A stretch of 64,000 nt of DNA from Coenobita brevimanus. Lineage: Eukaryota; Arthropoda; Malacostraca; Decapoda; Coenobitidae. Below are positions 11,310 to 23,304 of the stretch, one piece after another (the first letter of the stretch is position 1; every line of letters begins with the position of its first letter). Under the pieces are notes generated by a model. It was not told where the DNA came from. It was given only the letters and a program-made list of their open reading frames with translations, and ran no database searches. The DNA is taken from assembly GCA_032717465.1 (NCBI GenBank), contig CM064657.1, positions 21,546,970 through 21,610,969 of the forward strand, read 5' to 3'. The position numbers and the translations under genes are program-made.

Positions 11310-14300
11310 GTTTTGACCCCTACCCTGGGGGTAGGGGGGGGGTTTTCAAGAATACTCCCCCAGTGTCCCTGCTTGTCGTAAAAGGCGACTAAAAGGGTTG
11401 GCGGAGGGTTAGTGCCCCTCCCCGGAAAACAACTAACTAAAAAAACAAACAAGAAGCCTCGGACAAGGACTGACCAAACGTTGACGACCAAGGACCGGAC
11501 AAAGGACATTGCAATTGGAACTTGGAATGTAAGGGAAGCAAATGATGAGGTGAAAGAGAGAGAGATTGTCCAGGTGCTTGAGGATGCGAAAGTGGATGTA
11601 TGTGGAATAACTGAAACAAAATGGAGAGGAGAAAGTGTGAGAGAATGGGAGTATGGATGGGGTATATGTGCAGGAGTAGGTGAGAATGAGAGGGCAAAGG
11701 AAGGAGTATGTATAGTTGTGAGTAAAAGATGGAAGAGGAGCATAAGACAGTATGGATCAGTTGGATCAAGGATTGTGTGGGTAAAGTTGAAAGTTGGAAT
11801 ACAAATGTGGGCGATTGTGTGTGTGTGTATGCGCCAACGCAAGATCGTGCTAGAAGAGTGAGAGAAGAGTTCTGGACAAATGTGGAAGTGTGCATGGAAA
11901 AGTTTGGAAGGAATGAGAGAGTGTTTTTGATTGGTGATATGAATGGTAAAGTTGGGAATGTGAAGGTGGATGGAATAGTTGGTGAGTGGGGTGTGCCTGC
12001 TGAGGTAGATGAGAATGGGAGTGCGTTAGTGGACATTTGTGCAGCCAATACCCTCTTCAGGCATAAAATGATCCACAGGTATACATGGCGAGTGATGAGA
12101 AGGGTGGGTGGTGAACTGAGTGAAAGGAAGGCAATGATTGATTATGTGTGTGTGGATGAAAGGATGCGAAGATGTATATTGGATGCAAGAGTTTATAGAG
12201 GTTGGGGGAGTGGACTTTCTGACCACTACTTGGTGGTGGCCAGAATTAAAGTTCAAGTAAGATGGAGGAATAGAAGAAGGGAAAGACGAGAGGAAGGAGT
12301 AGTTGCAAGGAGAGTGGAAAGGTTACAAGAGGAGGAGAAAAAGGCAGAGTATAAGAGAGAAGTGGAGGAACGATTGGGCAAATATGAATTGGAGCAGATG
12401 GGGGACGTGGAAGGTGTGTAGAATATTTACAGAAGAAATATGTGCAGCATGTGATATGGTGTGTGGAAGGAAGAGAAGACGGAGGGGGGTGCAAGGAACA
12501 GCGTGGTGGACTGAAGAGGTGAAACGGGCTGTGGCACAAAAGAAGAAAGCATACAATGAATGGATGAGAAATAGGGGCGTGGAAGAAGTTGAGAGGCGGA
12601 AGAGAGAGTTATATGTAGAAAGAAAGAGAGAGGTGAAAAGATTAGTAAGAGAGAGTAAGAAGAGAGTGGATGAGGAATTTGGAAGGAATTTGAGTGTAAA
12701 GTGGAGGGACTGTAAGAAAATGTTCTGGAAAGAGGTGAAAAGAGTAAGACAGGGTGGAAGTGAAGTTAGCAGGGGAGTGAAAGATAGAAATGATAGATTA
12801 CTAGTGGAGAAGGGAGAAAAAGTGAGCAGATGGAGAGAACACTTCAAGGAATTGTTGAACGTGGAGGATGGAAGTAATGCGAGTATAAGTGGCTGGGGAA
12901 TGGCTGGGAGAAGGAGGGAGGTGAGAAGACAGGAAGAAATCAGTAGGATAGAAGTTGTGGAAGCAATGAAGAAAGTTAAAAAAGGGAAAGCCGCAGGAAT
13001 TGATGGAGTGTGTGGTGAAATGCTGAAGCATGGGGGAGAGATAGTAGTAGAATGGATGTGGAAGATGTGCAGATTGGCCTGGGAGGAAGGTAGAGTCCCG
13101 GAGGACTGGAAGTCAGGTATAATTATTCCCTTGTACAAAGGAAAAGGGGAAAAAGAAGTGTGTGGTAATCATAGGGGCATTTGTCTTCTTAGTATAATAG
13201 GAAAAGTGTATGGTAGGATACTTATTGACAGAGTTAGAGAAAGAACAGAGAAATTAGTTGGAGAAGAACAGGGAGGCTTTAGGAAGGGAAGAGGTTGTGT
13301 AGATCAGATATTCATTCTCAGATCTTTAGTGGAAAAGTTTCTAGAGAAGGGAAAGAAGTTGTATACAGCTTTCATGGATTTGGAGAAAGCATATGACAGG
13401 GTGGATAGACTAGGATTGTGGAAAGTGTTAAGAATATATGGAGTAGATGGGAAGTTGTTGAATGCTGTGAAGAGTATGTACGATGGTGCGAAGGCTGCAG
13501 TGCGTGTGGATGGTGAACTAAGTGAATTTTTCTCTTTGAAAGTTGGATTGAAGCAGGGATGTGTCATGTCTCCATGGTTGTTCAATCTGTACATGGATGG
13601 GGTAATAAAAGAGGTGCAAGGTAGGGTAGTGGATGTTGGAGTGGCCCTGGTGAGAGAGGATAGTGTTTGGAAACTCCCTGTACTGTTGTTTGCAGATGAT
13701 ACTGTGTTGTTGAGTGAAGACGAAGGGGAGCTGCAAGGCTTGGTGGATGAGTTTGAAAGAGTGTGTAAGAAACGGAATCTAAAGGTGAATGTAGGGAAGA
13801 GTAAAGTGATGGTCTTTGAGAGAGGTGAAGTCAGTGAATGTACAGCGAGGTTGGATGGTGAGGAATTGGAAAATGTGAGTACGTTTAAGTACTTGGGTAG
13901 TGTGATGAGTAAGGATGGAGGTTTGGAGGGTGAAGTACTTGAAAGGGTACAGCAGGGAAGAAAGGTTGCTGGTTCTTTGAAAGCAGTGATAAGAAACAGG
14001 GAAGTGAGGATGGAAGTGAAAAAGTTACTACATGACAGTATTGTGATACCAACTCTAACGTACGGAAGTGAAGTTTGGACGTTGTTGGAAGGACACAAGT
14101 CAAGAGTGAGAGCCGTGGAAATGAGTTATTTAAGAGGAGCCTGTGGAGTCACATGGAGAGACAGGCTGACGAATGAGGATATAAAGGAGCGTTGTGGTGT
14201 TGATGTGGATGTGATAGGAAGCGTTATGAGGAACACACTGAGGTGGTTTGGCCATGTGGAGAGGATGGAGGGTGAAAGACTGACGAAGAGAGTGTATGTG

Positions 14301-14497
14301 AGTGAGGTGGAGGGGGAAAGAGGGAGGGGGAGGCCGAGGATGAGATGGAGAGATGGGGTGGAGAAGTATATGAGAGAGGGGGGTGTGAGTTGGGAGCAGG
14401 GGAGTGAAATGGCGGGGAACAGGGCGACTTGGAGGCGGTTTGTTTGTGGCCACCCCAAACGGGATTGAGGCGTCTGGCAATAGATAGACAGATAGAT
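11310..14497 (+). mobile_element. RTE-type LINE, copy 1, nearly full length
   Basis: It starts with a G-rich leader containing GGCGACTAAAAGGG, carries an endonuclease-RT gene, and ends in (GATA)n after the protein stop. AGTATC occurs at both borders (11304-11309 and 14498-14503), a possible 6-bp target duplication. It lies in the presumed 3' region of the hAT transposase gene. Three shorter copies of related elements are at 46729-48544, 49600-50108 and 63327-63600. Confidence 0.85.
11412..14468 (+). pseudogene. RTE LINE endonuclease-reverse transcriptase, two frameshifts
   Basis: Target-primed reverse transcription needs an AP endonuclease and RT, both seen here. The endonuclease begins with a GTWNVR motif (about 11517), has TETKW, a YAPT motif near 11830, a GDMNGK motif near 11937 and SDHYLV near 12220. 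The RT has AGIDGV, GGFRKGRG, MDLEKAYDRV, QGCVMSPWLFN and catalytic Phe-Ala-Asp-Asp near 13689. The C-terminus ends with LRWFGHVERM and a basic arginine-rich region. Two frameshifts break it, one in a GT repeat near 11815-11830 and one between about 12390 and 12440. From 12445 to the stop the frame is open for more than 670 codons, so decay is slight. Confidence 0.88.
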
Positions 14498-14544
14498 AGT
14501 ATCATGGGTCGTCGGTAGCGAGTCGTATCGTGCGAATGAGCATA

Positions 14545-16190
14545 AAGGCCCTCTCCCACTTCGGCGAAAGTGGGGAAGATAAAGTCACGATGTGTCAAAA
14601 ATCCCTAATCGTGGGTATTCGTGATCAAAATCTTGTCCCTTCGTGGCATGTCGCCGATACGTCGCACGAGGTGGAAATTTGTCGTGGGGGGCCACGACGT
14701 TTTCATGCTGCATGAAAACGTCGTGGCCCTCCACGATTTTGTAAAATTTCGCAGATTAGTCGTTGACAACAAAGCGACGCCTCGGCGACGTCAGCGATTA
14801 CCCGGCGTATAAACTGCGTATGATCGCCGACATCGGCGAGGCGTCGGCGGTGAAAAAAACTGTTGAGATGTCATACGGTCATACGGCGAAGCGTCGGCAA
14901 TGTATTGGCGATGCATCGGTGAGGTTAATACGACATAGCCTACGTAAACCGTACGATACGTACCGGGTTGTGCGACAGTAATATTTCATCTTATGAATGT
15001 CGGTGATATATCACCGACATTTCGCGAATGAACCGTCGATTAATCGCCTTAAATACGCTGATGACGGCGAGGCACCTGCGGTGGCCTCGGCGTTTTGTCT
15101 GCGAGGTGCATGCGATACATTCGCTGACATATTGACGATACATCGTCGACAGCACACCGCCGTTGTACCTTTATCGCCGTTGAATTGCCGTTAAAAGAAA
15201 CCGTTAAAATTTGAATTTAGAATAATGCTTGTGCATTACGCCTACATATCGGCGATATGTCAGCTACTGGTTGCCGGTTATATCGTATACTCGGCCGAGG
15301 TGTCGGCGTTTTGTCGTACTGGTGTCGCCGGTATTACGCCGACACCACGATTCTTGGTCAAAGTCGGTGATGTGTCGACGACTCTGACCAAGAATCGTGG
15401 TGTCGGCGTAATACCGGCGACACCAGTACGACAAAACGCCGACACCTCGGCCGAGTATACGATATAACCGGCGACCAGTAGCCGACATATCGCCGATATG
15501 TTGGCGTAATGCGCAAGCATTATTCTAAATTCTAATTTTAACGTTTTTTTTTTAACGGTGATTCAACAGCGATACAGGTACAACGGCGGCGTGTTGTCGA
15601 CGATGTATCGTCGATGTGTCAGCGAATGCATCGCACGCACCTCGCAGACAAAACGCCGAGGCCATTGCAGGTGCCTCGCCGTCATCAGCGTATTTAAGGC
15701 GATTAATCGACGGTTCATCCGCGAAATGTTGGCGATATATCACTGACATTCATAAGATGAAATATTACTGTCGCACAACCCGGTATGTATCGTACGGTTT
15801 ACGTAGGCTATGTCGTATTAATCTCAGCGATGCATCGCCGATACATTGCCGACGTTTCGCTGTATGACCATATGACATCTCAACGTTTTTTTTCACCGCC
15901 GACGCCTCGCCAATGTCGCCGATCATATGCGGTTTATATGCCGGGTAATCGCTGACGTCGCCTTGTTGTTAATGACTAATCTGCGAAATTTTACAAAATC
16001 GTGGAAGGCCACGACGTTTTCATGCAGCATGAAAACGTCGTGGCCCTCCACGACAAATTTTCACCTCGTGCGACGTATCGGCGACATGCCACGAAGGGAC
16101 AAGATTTGGATCACGAATACCCACGATTAGGGATTTTTGACACATCGTGACTTTATCTTCCCCACTTTCGCCGAAGTGGGAGAGGGCCTT
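14545..16190. mobile_element. CpG-rich foldback element, 1.65 kb near-perfect hairpin
   Basis: Two arms of about 810 bp are inverted copies around a loop near 15357-15380. Outer ends read AAGGCCCTCTCCCACTTCGG and its complement. Each arm contains a smaller perfect hairpin with 19-bp stems (near 14692-14730 and 16008-16046) built on GGCCACGACGTTTTCATGC. Base composition is rich in CGAC and CGGCGA, unlike the surroundings. No transposase-like frame is present. Target duplication is unclear; AT at both borders is possible if the ends are slightly asymmetric. Superfamily is not assigned, and PIF/Harbinger or ISL2EU relatives are conceivable. One arm carries a short extra segment near 14775. Confidence 0.85.
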
Positions 16191-16312
16191 ATCGTTGCAA
16201 CAGTGCGAGGGTTAAAAATTTATTTTCATTTAGCACCATGCCAATTTGATCCTTGGGATGGGCCCACCACCAAAACGGGCCCCAGGCCCCTCACATCCCA
16301 AATCCGGCACTG

Positions 16313-16320
16313 CCACCACC
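16313..16320. repeat. Target-site duplication of hAT element, right
   Basis: CCACCACC, matching 8695-8702, directly after the CCGGCACTG terminus. Confidence 0.75.
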
Positions 16321-16747
16321 ACTACCACAGTGAGGCAAGCAGCTCAGCATTGTCATCATTTGCTTAAGACGTCATAACCCGTCAATCAGTCCGAGAGCCT
16401 GACAACACCAGCCTGCCATCCTACTCCTGCCTGCCTGCCAGCCTGTCTGCCTACACTAGCAACGACACCGAGTGCTGACGGTGTCATACCAGGACCTGAC
16501 CTGTTATATAAGATTAGAACATTATCATGTATTAAGTATTTTGAGGCGTTTATTTTACAGCATCCGTTCCGAATTTGTGCAGCCTATTATTTCCTTGTTC
16601 CCTTAAAATAACTGATATATATGCCATAACTGGTTCACACATGCTTATCTTGTCCACATGGTGAGATACTGGATGTAGTCTTTCAATTTAACACAAGAGG
16701 TATAAAATGTAATCAACCTCCCCCCCACCACATGGGTCGAACTGTGT
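16321..16747. other. Unassigned spacer
   Basis: Flank of the hAT insertion with CCTG-rich runs near 16425-16460. No coding frame or repeat family recognised. Confidence 0.4.
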
Positions 16748-16751
16748 TTAA

Positions 16752-17523
16752 CCCGCCACATGCCGGCTATTTTTAGCCCTATGGGACACCCCAGTGACGG
16801 CCATTTTTCGACCTTTTATTTTTTTGGCTAAAATGATAGATTTTTGGTGTGGAAACAACGAATTTTGCCATTAAAATGCTTATTGAGGCTCGGAAATGAA
16901 TTTTATTGAGTCCTGCATACTTGTGTACAGGTATAGCCGCTCTCTCACGTTCACCACGTACGCGAGAGAAAGCCGTTTTCTATGTAAGGGATACTGAGGT
17001 ATTTATGCTGGGAAGTTATAGCAATGTTCAGTACACTTTTCTGATTACTTATTACTTCAGCATCTATCACAATTTGTGTGTCTTTCTCACTGTGAATGCA
17101 TTATCTTACACTTACTTGAAGATAGTTACAACCTGACTTTATTATGTACAGTCCTGGCACTTACGAGAAGGTATTTACAACTTGACTTCACTATATAGTC
17201 CTTTCACTTACAAGAAAATATTTACAACCTACACTTACCTGAAAATATTTCCAAAATGCCTTTACTATGTACAGCACTGGGTGAGGCACACAGACAGAGT
17301 GAGGCAGAGCGAGCGTGAGGGGGGGAGCAAGTGAGAGTGTGGCCTTGACAGCCTGGGGAATGGTAGAGGAACAGTTACCTTACATGCCTGCCAATTTTTA
17401 CCTGCGAATCTTGAAAAATGCAGTCACAATGAAGTTTTTTATTTTAAACCATATTAAAACGGCACTGGCACTGGCCGCGGCATTATGTCAGACCGTTTTT
17501 AAACGGCACTGGCATGCAGCGGG
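16752..17523. mobile_element. piggyBac-type non-autonomous element
   Basis: TTAA lies on both sides (16748-16751 and 17524-17527). The termini CCCGCCACATGCCGGC and, in reverse complement, CCCGCTGCATGCCAGT match at 12 of 16 positions. TTAA duplication with CCC ends is the piggyBac signature. The 772-bp interior has no transposase-like frame. The right TTAA is also the exact outer end of the giant inverted repeat. Confidence 0.75.
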
Positions 17524-19290
17524 TTAAGGGTGTACGGTAAAGAAGGGACATGAGTGTTTGATAATGGTAATATCTTATTTGTTAATATTTTTAAACGTCA
17601 TAATTGTTGTGCATAAATATTATAATCCAATACAGTCAACTCAGTACCAACATTTTAAGACAGTGAAGGATTTGCTGACGTTCAAGGTGAGGAACTTGTT
17701 ATTCCTGACATGCCAAGTCAAAGATGATGACTGTTGGTTTTCTAGTAGCTAGACATCATTTTCATTATCAGTATCATTACCATGATCGTTAAACTTTAAT
17801 ATTACTTTCAAGATATTATAATGACTTACTTGGCTACGTTCTATAATGGCAAACCTGAAGTACTGGACATTCATACAGCTGTATTAGTGTGTGCTTTATT
17901 AAGAGGCCAGCACAGTATACTGGAAGGGACTGTCTATGCAGGACTGACAGACACTTTCACAACTAATTCACAATCAGAGATAGAATATTACAACTACCCA
18001 CATATACTGCAGCTATCACCCTGATATCAGATACTGCAGCTTCGAAAGCACTCTTAAGCGACCTGCAATAAAGGAAACTATGCAAGCCATGTATTACACG
18101 AAACTACTGTTAATACCACACCATTCCTAAAGAAGCCAAATGTTTTATAAATATGAATCTGTTGAACGGGAGTTGTTGTATAATAACTATTCTACACCTC
18201 TGCAACCGCTATTATAGTAGCAGCGCACGCGACTCTGAGGTTGTTATTATCGTGCTCTGGCAGCCTACCATTCAAAATTGTGTTTGATTTCGTGTATAAT
18301 GTGAGACGCATGTGATGTGTGTATAATATGTTCGTGTAAAGTAATATTCGTGTATACTATGCTAGTGCATAATAAAATGAATCATGTATAATATGATAAG
18401 AAATCAGATGCACTTTTGAATGATACGTTGCCAGGGTACGGTAATCACAACCTCAGAGTTGTGTGCCACGATTATAGTACTGCACAGTTTGGGCAACTTA
18501 CTGCTGCTGTCGCTGATGCGATTGTGCCACAGATTTCTCATCTGGGTCTCACATCATATCGGGACCCTGTTGTGGGCGGAGCCTTCTTCCAGCAATGAAT
18601 GGCCGAACTATCACGTAGGAGTTTCACCAGTACTTGTTGTGAACCATAGCTATGACAGTCGTGTTGTTAGCAGCATACCAACATCTGGTGATTAAGCCAC
18701 ATAAGGTCTACCCCTATATAAACTTACTATCGTGACATCGACCTCTCCCAATTCTCCGACCCCATCATAATCAAATACAGAAGAAAGCATTATAAAAAGA
18801 GACAAACAGACAAAGGAAAGTAATAAGAAACGTGGATACCATCACTCCTGGATAGTTAACCACCTAACATGTAATAATCAGCCATGTGTATCAAAGACAA
18901 TTTAAGACCCATAACATAGTTCTAGTAAGTTATTTGGTACAAATTGTGGATATCATGTTTTTATTTCTGCATAGTGATAATAACGGCGTGAACAACTTAT
19001 GTAACTGCAGGGTTGCTAACCCTATTTAACGAGTCTAGGAAGCTGATAGTGTCAGTATGATGTATGGACTGTCTATCCCACCCGCATCAGTCGAATCAGG
19101 ATAAAGTTGAGGTTACTCTCACAGATTTGCCTCAACTAAGGTTCGGTCTAACAAGAACTATAGTCTACATAATGTGCCTTGTTTTACACTTTATCTCACT
19201 GGAGGTGCTAACTTACCACGAGAGAAAAAAAAATCTATAGTGCTATTTTGGCTCATTACAAGAGCCCGTAAGTTGAGTAAAGTAGAAAAC
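17524..19290 (+). repeat. Giant inverted repeat, left arm
   Basis: Starting at TTAAGGGTGTA, this arm matches the reverse complement of 24171 back to 23305, then, after a 17-bp linker and skipping LINE A, 20004 back to about 19400. Shared blocks include ATTTTTAAACGTCATAATTG, ACCTCTGCAACC and CAACATCTGGTGATT. A 251-bp MITE at 18220-18470 is present only in this arm. No protein function was recognised. Confidence 0.85.
18220..18470. mobile_element. 251-bp MITE with 9-bp target duplication
   Basis: ATTATAGTA flanks both sides (18211-18219, 18471-18479). The ends share GCACRCRACTCTGAGGTTGT as a terminal inverted repeat of about 20 bp. The opposite arm of the inverted repeat lacks it and reads ATTAGTA at that point, acting as an empty site. 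A 9-bp duplication suggests a Mutator-like (MULE) family; assignment is inference. Confidence 0.8.
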
Positions 19291-20004
19291 AAAGAAAAAT
19301 GAAAACCACTTTTTTTGTTGTATTAACCCAAGGTTGAGGGAAACCTCCCAGGTGTAACCGTAGGCCTACATGTATTTCAGTTAGTAATTCCTGCAATTTT
19401 ACACTTTAACCCACAGACGGGCTACTGCAATGAGGAACACTAGCATTGTAGTGTTGTTGTTTTTTCTTGTAGTTAGCACCTCCAGTGAGATAAAATGTAA
19501 AAAAAGGCATATTATGTAGACTATGGTTCTTGTTAGACCGAACCTTAGTTGAGGCAAACCTGTGAAAGTAACCTCAACTTTAACCTGACTTGACTGGTGT
19601 GGGTGGAATAGACAGTCCATACATCATACAGACACTATCAGCTTCCTAGACTCGTTAAATAGGGCTAGCAGCCATGCAGTTACATAAGTTGTTCACGCCG
19701 TTATTATCACCATGCAGAAATAAAAACATGGTGTCCACAATTTGTACTAAATAACTTACTAGAAGTATATTATGGGTCTTAAACTATGATGCACGTGGCT
19801 GGTTATTACATGTTAGGTGGTTAACTATCCAGGAGTGATGGTCTCCACGTCTCTTATCACTTTCCTTTGTCTGTATGTCTCCTGTTATAATGCTTGCTTC
19901 TGTATTTGATTATGAATGGGGTCGGGGAATTGGGAGAGGTCGATGTCCTGATAGTAAGTTTGTATGAAGGTGGACCTTATGTAACTGAATCACCAGATGT
20001 TGAT

Positions 20005-23000
20005 TTTTTTCTTTTATGCAAGAAGAAGGAACCAAAGGCCAGGAGCCCGCAAACCATTCCTTCCAAGAAAAAGCGAAAACAATACAAAAGAGAGCCAAAT
20101 TCAAGATCCGTTCATTTCGAGATGCCTGGACACACTACGTTTGAAAGACTGGAAATCATAAGAAGTAGGAAACACAGACAGAGGGAGACAGTTCCAGAGT
20201 TGACCAGTTGCATAAATGAAGGACTGGGAGTAACGGTTAACTCTTGCATTAGAGAGTTGGACAGAAAAGGGATGAGAGTTTGTTGCTAGGGTGGTGCTAT
20301 GCACCCGTCGTAGTGGTGGAAAGATGCAAGTAGACATTTCAGAGGAGCAGTGACCATTGAAGTAATGATAGAAAGGAGATAAAAGATGCAACAGTGCGGC
20401 GAAGAGACAGAGGTTGAAGGGAGCCTGTAAGAGGAGGAGAGTTAATGAGACAAAAAGCCTTTGACTCCACCCTATTGAGAAGAGCTGTATGTGGGGAGCC
20501 TCCCCACACATAAGAGTTGTATTCTAAACAGGGGCGAATAAAGCCTGTGTATAAAGTCAACAACTGTGCTGGGGTAAAGAAAGAATGGAGTCGGCTTAGC
20601 ACATCTAATCTCTTGGAAGCAGATTTTACAAGAGATGGAATATGATCTTTCCAAGATAAGTCCCGAGTGAATGAAACCCCAAGCATGTTCAAGGATGATG
20701 GAGGATTAAGCTGAATATTATTAAACATTAGCGGGCACTCCTGTGGAAAACTGTGTTCGGTTGATAGGTGTAAAAACTGAGTATTTGATGCATTAAAAAC
20801 AACAAGATTACTTTTACCCCAGTCAGAGATACGAGCCAAGTCAGACATTAGGTGTGCCATAGCCTCATCCCTTGTTTGTTGAAGTAACTGCTGAGATGGA
20901 CGTTGCAGGAACCGAATGGAAAGTTGACAGGTGGAATCATCAGTGTACGAGTGGATAGGGTTGGATGTACAGCTTAGAAGGTCATTGTTGAATAAAAGGA
21001 AGAGAGTTAGTGATAGGACAGAGCCCTGAGGAACACCACTGTTGATAGATCTAGCAGGAGAATGATGGCCGTCTACAACAGCAGCTATAGAACGACCAGA
21101 AAGGAAGCTATAGATGAAGGCACAGATAGAAAGATAGAAACCGTAAGAGGGTAGTTTGGAAATTAAAGATTTATGCCAGACTCGATCGAAAGCCTTTGAG
21201 ATGTCAAATGCAATGGCAAAGCTTTCGCCAAAGTCCCGAAAGGTGGATGACCAGGAGTCTGAAAGGTAGGTGAGAAGATCACTAGTGGAGCGCCCCTGAT
21301 GCAACCCATACTGACGATTAGAAAGAAGGTTGTGATAGGAAAGATGCTTTAATATTTTTCTGTTAAGAAATGACTCGAAAACTTTTGAGATACAGGATGT
21401 TAATGCAACTGGATGATAGTTAGAAGGTTAGGAATGATCACCTTTCTTTGGTACTTGCTGAATGAGAGCAAACTTCCAGCAAGAAGGAAAGGTACAAGTT
21501 GACAGACAAAGATGAAAGAGTTTACCTAGGCAGGGTGTAAGCACTGAAGCACAGTTCTTGAGGACAACAGGAGGGTCTCCATCAGGCCCATATGCCTTGT
21601 TGGTATTGAGGCCAGTGATGGCAGAAAATACATCAGCTGAAGAAATTTTAATGTCAGCGATAAGGATGTCTGAGGGGGGAAGTGATGGAGGAACAGCACC
21701 GTAATCATCTAAGATGGAATTGGAGGAGAAAGTCTGAGTGAAGAGATCTGCTTTATCTGTAGAAGAAATAGCTACAGAGCCATCAGAATAGAAAAGAGGA
21801 GGGAAGAATGATGAGGTAAAGTTGTTAGAAAAGTTTTTGGCAAGATGCCAGAAGGAGGGGGAAGAATTCGAGTTGGAGAGTTGAGAACATTTAGTACCGA
21901 TGAAATTATTTTTAGCAGAGTGAAGAACAGCCTCAGCATGATTCCAGGCAGAAACATAAACAAGATGTGATTCAGGGATGGGTTGGCTTTGGTATCTTTT
22001 GTAGGCCCTCTCCTTGTTGCAGACAGCATTAGAACAAGTGTGATTAAACCAAGGCTTTCTTGCATTAGTCAAAGGATATGAGAAGGGAATGTATGCTTTC
22101 ATGGGTGAAAGAATATCCTCCATAATGCGCAAGGCACACTCAGATGACTCCTGACCATGGAAGCAATAATCATTCCAGGGAAAATCAAAGAAGTACTGCA
22201 TGAGGGCCTCCCAGTCTGCAGCCTCCAAAGTGCCACAAACGACGTTTCTTTGGAGGGTCCGTAGGCTGTACTGGAGTGACAGGACAGGTTATGGTACTAA
22301 GGTTGTGATCAGAGAAGCCCAACAGAGAGAAAAGATTAAGAGAGTAAGCAGAAGGATTGGTTGTAATGAAGAGGTCAAGTATGTTGGAGCTCTCCCAAAG
22401 GCGGTCAGGGATGCTGGTAGGTTGCTGTACAAGCTGCTCTAGGTCATTAAGGTTAGAAAAGATGTATGCTTGTTCACCAGGTGGATCAGTGAAAGGAGAG
22501 GAGAGCCAAAGGTGGTGGTGAACATTGAAATCTCCGAGAATGGAGATTTCAGAGAAAGGAGAAATGGATAGAACGTGTTCCATCATAGAAGTAAGATAGT
22601 CAGAGAATTTTTCATAGTCAGTTGAATTAGGAGATAAGTAAACAGCGCATATATATTTAGTCAGAGAATGACAAGAAAGTCAAAGCCAGAGAGTGGAGAA
22701 TTCAGAAGAATCAAGTTCAAGAACACGAGAGCAAGATAAAATGTGGCGTATATATACACAACAGCCACCTTTGGCTTTGAAATGAGTATAGAGAAAGTAG
22801 GAGGAAACAGAAAAAGGTTTGCTGTCAGTTGCCTCAGATAGCTGAGTCTCTGTCAAGAAGAGATGGTGAGGTTTAGAGGAGGAGAGGTGGTGTTCGACAG
22901 AGAGAAAGTTAGAGGAAAGGCCGTGAATGTTGCAGAAATGATGAAGAACTGAGTCAGCAAGTGGTTCCAGGCATCTCTCTGAGTCGTCACCGGAAGAGGG

Positions 23001-23304
23001 ACGGATGGTGGGAGAATTTATAGTTCCCCCCCCTGGGTACTCCAAGGCATGATTGATTGATGCCAGTTTTCTTTTTTAAATTTTGAAAAGGTAGTGTAGT
23101 GTGTGCTGTGAATGTAGTTTGGTGTTGACGTTAGAGAAACTTTTATTGGAGAGCATGCTAGCCTACTCTCTGTGTTCCTGAAGCACTGAAAAAGTTCAGC
23201 AAAAGGGGATGGTCAGGAACTAGTCCTGAGGGCTGATAAAACGGGAGCTCCAGCTCCCCCTGTCATCAGCTTTCCATCCACCTTGGGAGTACTGCCCTGC
23301 TCGA
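20005..23304 (-). mobile_element. LINE A, CR1/I-like non-LTR retrotransposon
   Basis: Minus-strand element with a 5' leader at about 23050-23304, an endonuclease-RT gene and an A-rich 3' end near 20005-20017. It interrupts the right arm of the giant inverted repeat. The leader is clearly similar to that of LINE B (58030-58216). No ORF1 was seen upstream of the endonuclease. Confidence 0.82.
20101..23045 (-). pseudogene. LINE A endonuclease-reverse transcriptase, broken
   Basis: Reading the minus strand: endonuclease start (FLTETQLSE near 22850, then GGCCVYI), GDFNVHH near 22510, SDHNLS near 22305; an RT segment from 22228 to 21428 with KAYGPDG and FALIQQVPKKGD; a second RT segment from 21304 with FDISKAFDRVWH, NSGVPQGSVLS and Tyr-Thr-Asp-Asp at about 20930. 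The usual residue before Asp-Asp is Ala, so this variant is unusual. The C-terminal region shifts frame near 20390 and ends in a SFKRSVSRHLE motif. At least three frameshifts or stops split it (near 22640, 22200-22230, 21310-21430). Confidence 0.8.

Larger units (their letters stand above)
8703..16312 (+). mobile_element. hAT DNA transposon, 7.6 kb, loaded with nested insertions
   Basis: The ends are CAGGGCCGGACT on the left and, in reverse complement, CAGTGCCGGATT on the right. Both are followed inward by a GGGGCCTGGGSCCC-like stretch. They are flanked by an identical 8-bp CCACCACC. The only transposase remnant between the ends is a hAT C-terminal dimerisation region (10560-11095), which independently supports the assignment. 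Inside lie a LINE fragment, a SINE-like repeat, an RTE LINE and a CpG-rich foldback. Subtracting them leaves a core of about 1.9 kb. Confidence 0.78.

Noticed and set aside
11310..11400. RTE copy 1 leader as a third member of the LINE A/B leader family
   Set aside because: Only short resemblance (TACTCCC-like); no extended match on either strand.
12323..13138. Long minus-strand ORFs opposite the RTE gene
   Set aside because: Leu/Ser/Pro-rich shadows of the purine-rich coding strand; also seen at 13304-14098 and 14126-14598.
15225..15520. Matching ORFs on both strands near the foldback centre
   Set aside because: They mirror each other because the sequence is palindromic; no domain.
19894..20289. 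Plus-strand 131-codon ORF
   Set aside because: Starts in the inverted-repeat arm and runs antisense into LINE A; no domain.
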